Source: Gammaproteobacteria bacterium
Lineage (GTDB): Bacteria > Pseudomonadota > Gammaproteobacteria > SZUA-152
Direction: 5' to 3'
Length of the DNA: 7,800 bases
NCBI GenBank assembly: GCA_024762755.1
Contig: JANTGX010000098.1
Span: forward strand, 1 to 7,800
Positions 5,536 through 7,800 of this stretch are shown one piece after another (positions within the stretch are counted from its first letter, which is position 1; every line of letters starts with the position of its first letter). The notes under the pieces are model-generated. The model was not told where the DNA came from. It made no database searches and saw only the letters and a list, made by a program, of their open reading frames with translations. Both the position numbers and the translations under genes were made by a program.

Positions 5536-6546
5536 ATGAAAACGCCTGTCGACACCGCTGCCAAGGTGGCCTTTCTCAGCCACCCGGATGCCTACCCCGA
5601 GCGGCCGTCGCACGTGGAGGTGATCGAGACCCACATGTCCTGGGTCTTTCTCACGGACCGCAGGGTCTACAAGCTGCACAAACCGGTGCGCACGGACTAT
5701 CTGGATTTCTCCACCCTGGAACGACGGCGGGCGGATTGCGCGGAGGAGTTGCGCCTCAACCGCCAGCTCGCCCCCCAGGTCTACCTGGGCATGGTGGCCC
5801 TGACCCGGGAGGCCGACGACAGTCTGGCCCTGGCCGGATCGGGGGAGGTGGTCGAGTGGCTGGTGAAGATGCGCCGTCTGCCGCGCGAGTGCCTGCTCGA
5901 CGCCCGCATCGAACGAGGCAGGGTGACGCCGGCCGAGGTGGACGGCCTGGTCGAGGTGCTGGTGAGCTTCTACCGGCGGACGCCGGCCTGCCCCATGAGC
6001 GGGGAGGCCTACCGGCAACGCTGGCGCCGCGACATTCAGGCCCACCATGCGCTGCTGCTCGGCGCCGATCGCGGCCTGCCGGTGGCGCAGCTGGAGCACC
6101 TGCGCGACGCCCTGCTCGGCTTCATCGACCGCCAGGCCGCGCTGCTTGGCGAACGGGCCGGGCGGGTCGTCGAGGCACACGGCGACCTGCGCCCCGAGCA
6201 TGTCTGCCTGAACCAGCCGCCGGTGTTCATCGACCGCCTGGAGTTCAATCGCGAATTCCGTCTACAGGACCCGGCGGAGGAACTGGCCTTCCTCGCCCTG
6301 GAATGCGAGCACCTGGGCGCCGCCTGGATCGGCGAGCGTCTCTTCTCCACCTATCAACGGCTGAGTGAGGACCGGGTGCGCCCCGAGCTGGTGGTCTTCT
6401 ACAAGCTCGCCCGTGCCCAGTTACGGGCGCGGCTGTCCGCCGCCCACCTCACCGATCACCCGCCGCGCGAATCGGTACAAAAGTGGTTGAACAAGACTCG
6501 CGCCTATCTGCAACTGGCGCAGCGCTACCTGCCGGCCCTGGCCTGA
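5536..6546 (+). CDS. Predicted small-molecule kinase, aminoglycoside phosphotransferase-like fold (COG2187 type)
   Basis: This 336-aa soluble protein fits the COG2187 group of predicted kinases with the APH/choline-kinase fold; the substrate is unknown. The N-terminal lobe has ETHMSWVFLTDRRVYKLHKP (31-50), whose Lys46 or Lys49 is the likely ATP-contacting lysine, then DFSTLERRRADCAEELRLN (57-75), which fits the helix with the paired glutamate. The catalytic loop is HGDLRPEHV (215-223) with Asp217 as the base. The metal-binding stretch is FIDRLEFN (231-238), with Asp233 in place of the DFG-type aspartate. His222 sits where the loop normally has the metal-binding asparagine, which I believe is a subgroup trait. 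Unlike many COG2187 relatives it has no C-terminal AAA/P-loop kinase half; the rest (about 240-336) is helical. ATG 5536 is chosen over an earlier in-frame ATG (5419) because the intervening sequence is non-coding, with hairpins and a -10-like box. It converges with the PRPP synthetase gene. Aminoglycoside resistance is not implied. Confidence 0.82.
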   Translation: MKTPVDTAAKVAFLSHPDAYPERPSHVEVIETHMSWVFLTDRRVYKLHKPVRTDYLDFSTLERRRADCAEELRLNRQLAPQVYLGMVALTREADDSLALAGSGEVVEWLVKMRRLPRECLLDARIERGRVTPAEVDGLVEVLVSFYRRTPACPMSGEAYRQRWRRDIQAHHALLLGADRGLPVAQLEHLRDALLGFIDRQAALLGERAGRVVEAHGDLRPEHVCLNQPPVFIDRLEFNREFRLQDPAEELAFLALECEHLGAAWIGERLFSTYQRLSEDRVRPELVVFYKLARAQLRARLSAAHLTDHPPRESVQKWLNKTRAYLQLAQRYLPALA

Positions 6547-6556
6547 CCCCCGCCGC

Positions 6557-7540
6557 TCAGCCCTCCAGCAGGGCCACCAGGGAACCATTGCTGTGCAGCC
6601 GGCGGATCGCCTCGGCCACCTGGCGGCTGCCCTCCAGCACGGTGAGCTTGTCGGTGACGAAGCCCGCACTGAGGCGAAACGGCGCTACGCTGTCGGTCAC
6701 CACCAGCCGCTCCAGGGCCGGCAGGGCAAGCTTCTGTTCGGCCTCGCCGACGAACAGGCCATGGCTGGCGGCGGCCAGGATGCGAGCCGTGCCCTGCGCC
6801 GCGCAGGCCGCCACGGTACGCGCCAGAGTGGTGCCGCCGGCGATCATGTCGTCCATTATGATGGCGGTGCGCCCGGCCAGCTCGCCCACCACCGCCGCGC
6901 CGCTCACCACCCCGGCGCTGCGCTTCTTTTCCAGGAAGGCGCTCGACACCTCCCGCCCCAGCCGAGCCGCCAGGGATTCACGAAAGGCCTCGGCGCGCTT
7001 GACGCCGCCCATGTCGGGCGAGACCACCACCACCGCCTCGTCCGCCGCCAGCAGGCCGGCGAAGTGCTCCACGAACAGGGGCCGCGCCTCCAGGTGTTCG
7101 GTATGGCAGCGGAAGGCATTCTGGTAGGCGGCCAGGTTGTGCACGTCCACGGTGAGTACCGCGTCCACCCCCACCGCCTCGAACAGGGCCGCCGTGTAAC
7201 GGCTGTTGACCGGGTCGCGCGACTTGGTCTTGCGGTCCTTGCGCGCATAACACAGATAAGGGACCACGGCGGTGACACGCCCGGCACCGGCATCGCGCAC
7301 CGCACCGAGGAAGAACAGCAGGCGCACCAGCTTGTCGTTGACGCCGAAGCGCTCGTCACCGTAGAGCGAGTCGATGACATACACGTCCGCCCCGCGCACA
7401 CTCTCCAGCGGCCGTGCCTTGTGCTCGCCGTCCTCGAACTCGCGTTCCTCGTGGGCAGCCAATGTGGTGCCCAGGTAGCCGGCCACCCGCTCGCCATAGG
7501 CGTGGCTGCTGTCGAGGGCGAACAGGCGCAGGTCGCTCAT
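6557..7540 (-). CDS. Ribose-phosphate pyrophosphokinase (PRPP synthetase) homologue, divergent paralogue
   Basis: This complete 327-aa protein spans the full PRPP synthetase fold, two phosphoribosyltransferase-like domains that transfer pyrophosphate from ATP to ribose 5-phosphate. Visible motifs are FEDGEH (35-40), the flexible-loop segment YARKDRKTKSRDP (98-110; YARQDRR in E. coli), the metal-binding VDVH (131-134), VVSPDMGGVKRAEA (172-185), EKKR (204-207) with the catalytic lysine region, and the ribose-5-phosphate loop MDDMIAGGTT (229-238). The last differs from canonical VDDMIDTGGT: the second Asp and the Thr are replaced, and the Gly pair is shifted. This and the altered loop suggest a specialised paralogue, so I do not assign the symbol prs. 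It begins two bases after the stop of the upstream hydrolase gene (TGA AC ATG) and has no ribosome site of its own, so translation is probably coupled. The stop lies 10 bases from the convergent kinase stop. Activity is likely but the substrate is not proven. Confidence 0.87.
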   Translation of the reverse strand: MSDLRLFALDSSHAYGERVAGYLGTTLAAHEEREFEDGEHKARPLESVRGADVYVIDSLYGDERFGVNDKLVRLLFFLGAVRDAGAGRVTAVVPYLCYARKDRKTKSRDPVNSRYTAALFEAVGVDAVLTVDVHNLAAYQNAFRCHTEHLEARPLFVEHFAGLLAADEAVVVVSPDMGGVKRAEAFRESLAARLGREVSSAFLEKKRSAGVVSGAAVVGELAGRTAIIMDDMIAGGTTLARTVAACAAQGTARILAAASHGLFVGEAEQKLALPALERLVVTDSVAPFRLSAGFVTDKLTVLEGSRQVAEAIRRLHSNGSLVALLEG

Positions 7541-7542
7541 GT

Positions 7543-7800
7543 TCAGGCAACGGGCAGGTGGCGCAGGAACCAGTCCCGCGCCAGGGCCGCCGCCTGCTCC
7601 AGGGTGCCGGGTTCCTCGAACAGGTGGGTGGCGCCTTCGACGATGGCCAGCTCGTGGGGGGCGCTCAGTTGTGCGGCGGCCGCCTGGTTCATCTCGATCA
7701 CCGGAAAGTCGAGTCCGCCGACGATGAGCAGGGTGGGCGCCTTCACCCGCGGCAGGTCGGCCATGGCCAAATCGGGCCGACCGCCGCGGGAGACCACGGC
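7543..7800 (-). CDS. Alpha/beta hydrolase (dienelactone-hydrolase type), C-terminal fragment; probably fused to a phosphoribosyltransferase
   Basis: Only the last 85 residues are inside the window; the gene continues past 7800. The fragment has SRGGRPDLA (4-12), the strand PTLLIVGGLD (22-31) ending in the likely catalytic Asp31, and GATHLFEEPG (56-65) with the likely catalytic His59, the usual last two members of a hydrolase triad. The SRGGRPDLA and GATHLFEEPG wording is what I associate with proteins in which a phosphoribosyltransferase domain is followed by a dienelactone-hydrolase-like domain (about 430-450 aa). The N-terminal half cannot be checked here, so the fusion is inferred. It is immediately upstream of, and surely cotranscribed with, the PRPP synthetase homologue, which fits a phosphoribosyl-related role. 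Confidence 0.75.
   Translation of the reverse strand, partial: AVVSRGGRPDLAMADLPRVKAPTLLIVGGLDFPVIEMNQAAAAQLSAPHELAIVEGATHLFEEPGTLEQAAALARDWFLRHLPVA

Noticed and set aside
4583..6201. Long minus-strand frames (4583-5521 and 5134-6201) under the MarC-family and kinase genes
   Set aside because: They show shadow composition, no recognisable domain, and overlap two well-supported genes on the other strand.
5536..6546. Aminoglycoside resistance gene
   Set aside because: Only the kinase fold is shared; the COG2187-type layout is a housekeeping-like predicted kinase with unknown substrate.
1..7800. CRISPR, tRNA, rRNA, insertion sequence or prophage signatures
   Set aside because: No regularly spaced repeats, cloverleaf-like segments, transposase motifs or terminal inverted repeats were seen on either strand.

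Overview
The window comes from a GC-rich bacterial chromosome. Dense packing, the gene families present and the YhgN-type MarC protein suggest a gammaproteobacterium, possibly an environmental or chemolithotrophic one, but the taxonomy is inference. It holds eight protein-coding genes (seven complete, one cut by the right edge). I see no tRNA, rRNA, CRISPR array, insertion sequence or phage gene, and no gene is visibly broken.

Left block, minus strand (1-1964): two adjacent, homologous DUF1538 membrane proteins of 267 and 262 aa, joined by a TGATG stop/start overlap. They are followed 21 bases later by a divergent P-II-like signalling protein with a perfect GGAGG ribosome binding site. This reads as one operon encoding a paired membrane protein and its soluble regulator. 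The function of DUF1538 is not known to me, so this block is the best candidate for an undescribed system.

Middle block, plus strand (2049-5422): an 84-base divergent region separates the DUF1538 operon from a 905-aa P2-type cation-transporting P-type ATPase. The ATPase has all its catalytic motifs but an altered ion-binding site. After a hairpin-bearing 83-base gap comes a 190-aa MarC/YhgN-family membrane protein, and after that a 113-base gap with two inverted repeats.

Right block (5536-7800): a plus-strand kinase of the aminoglycoside-phosphotransferase-like fold (COG2187 type) converges, with a 10-base gap, on a minus-strand pair. That pair is the C-terminal end of an alpha/beta hydrolase of the dienelactone-hydrolase type, which in this family is often fused to a phosphoribosyltransferase, followed 2 bases later by a divergent PRPP synthetase homologue. 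The pair suggests phosphoribosyl metabolism distinct from the housekeeping prs.

The ATPase and kinase genes both lack a Shine-Dalgarno sequence and carry a -10-like hexamer 6-7 bases before the ATG, so both may be transcribed as leaderless mRNAs. No single pathway ties all three blocks together. The left and middle blocks share a membrane ion/solute transport theme and a common control region.
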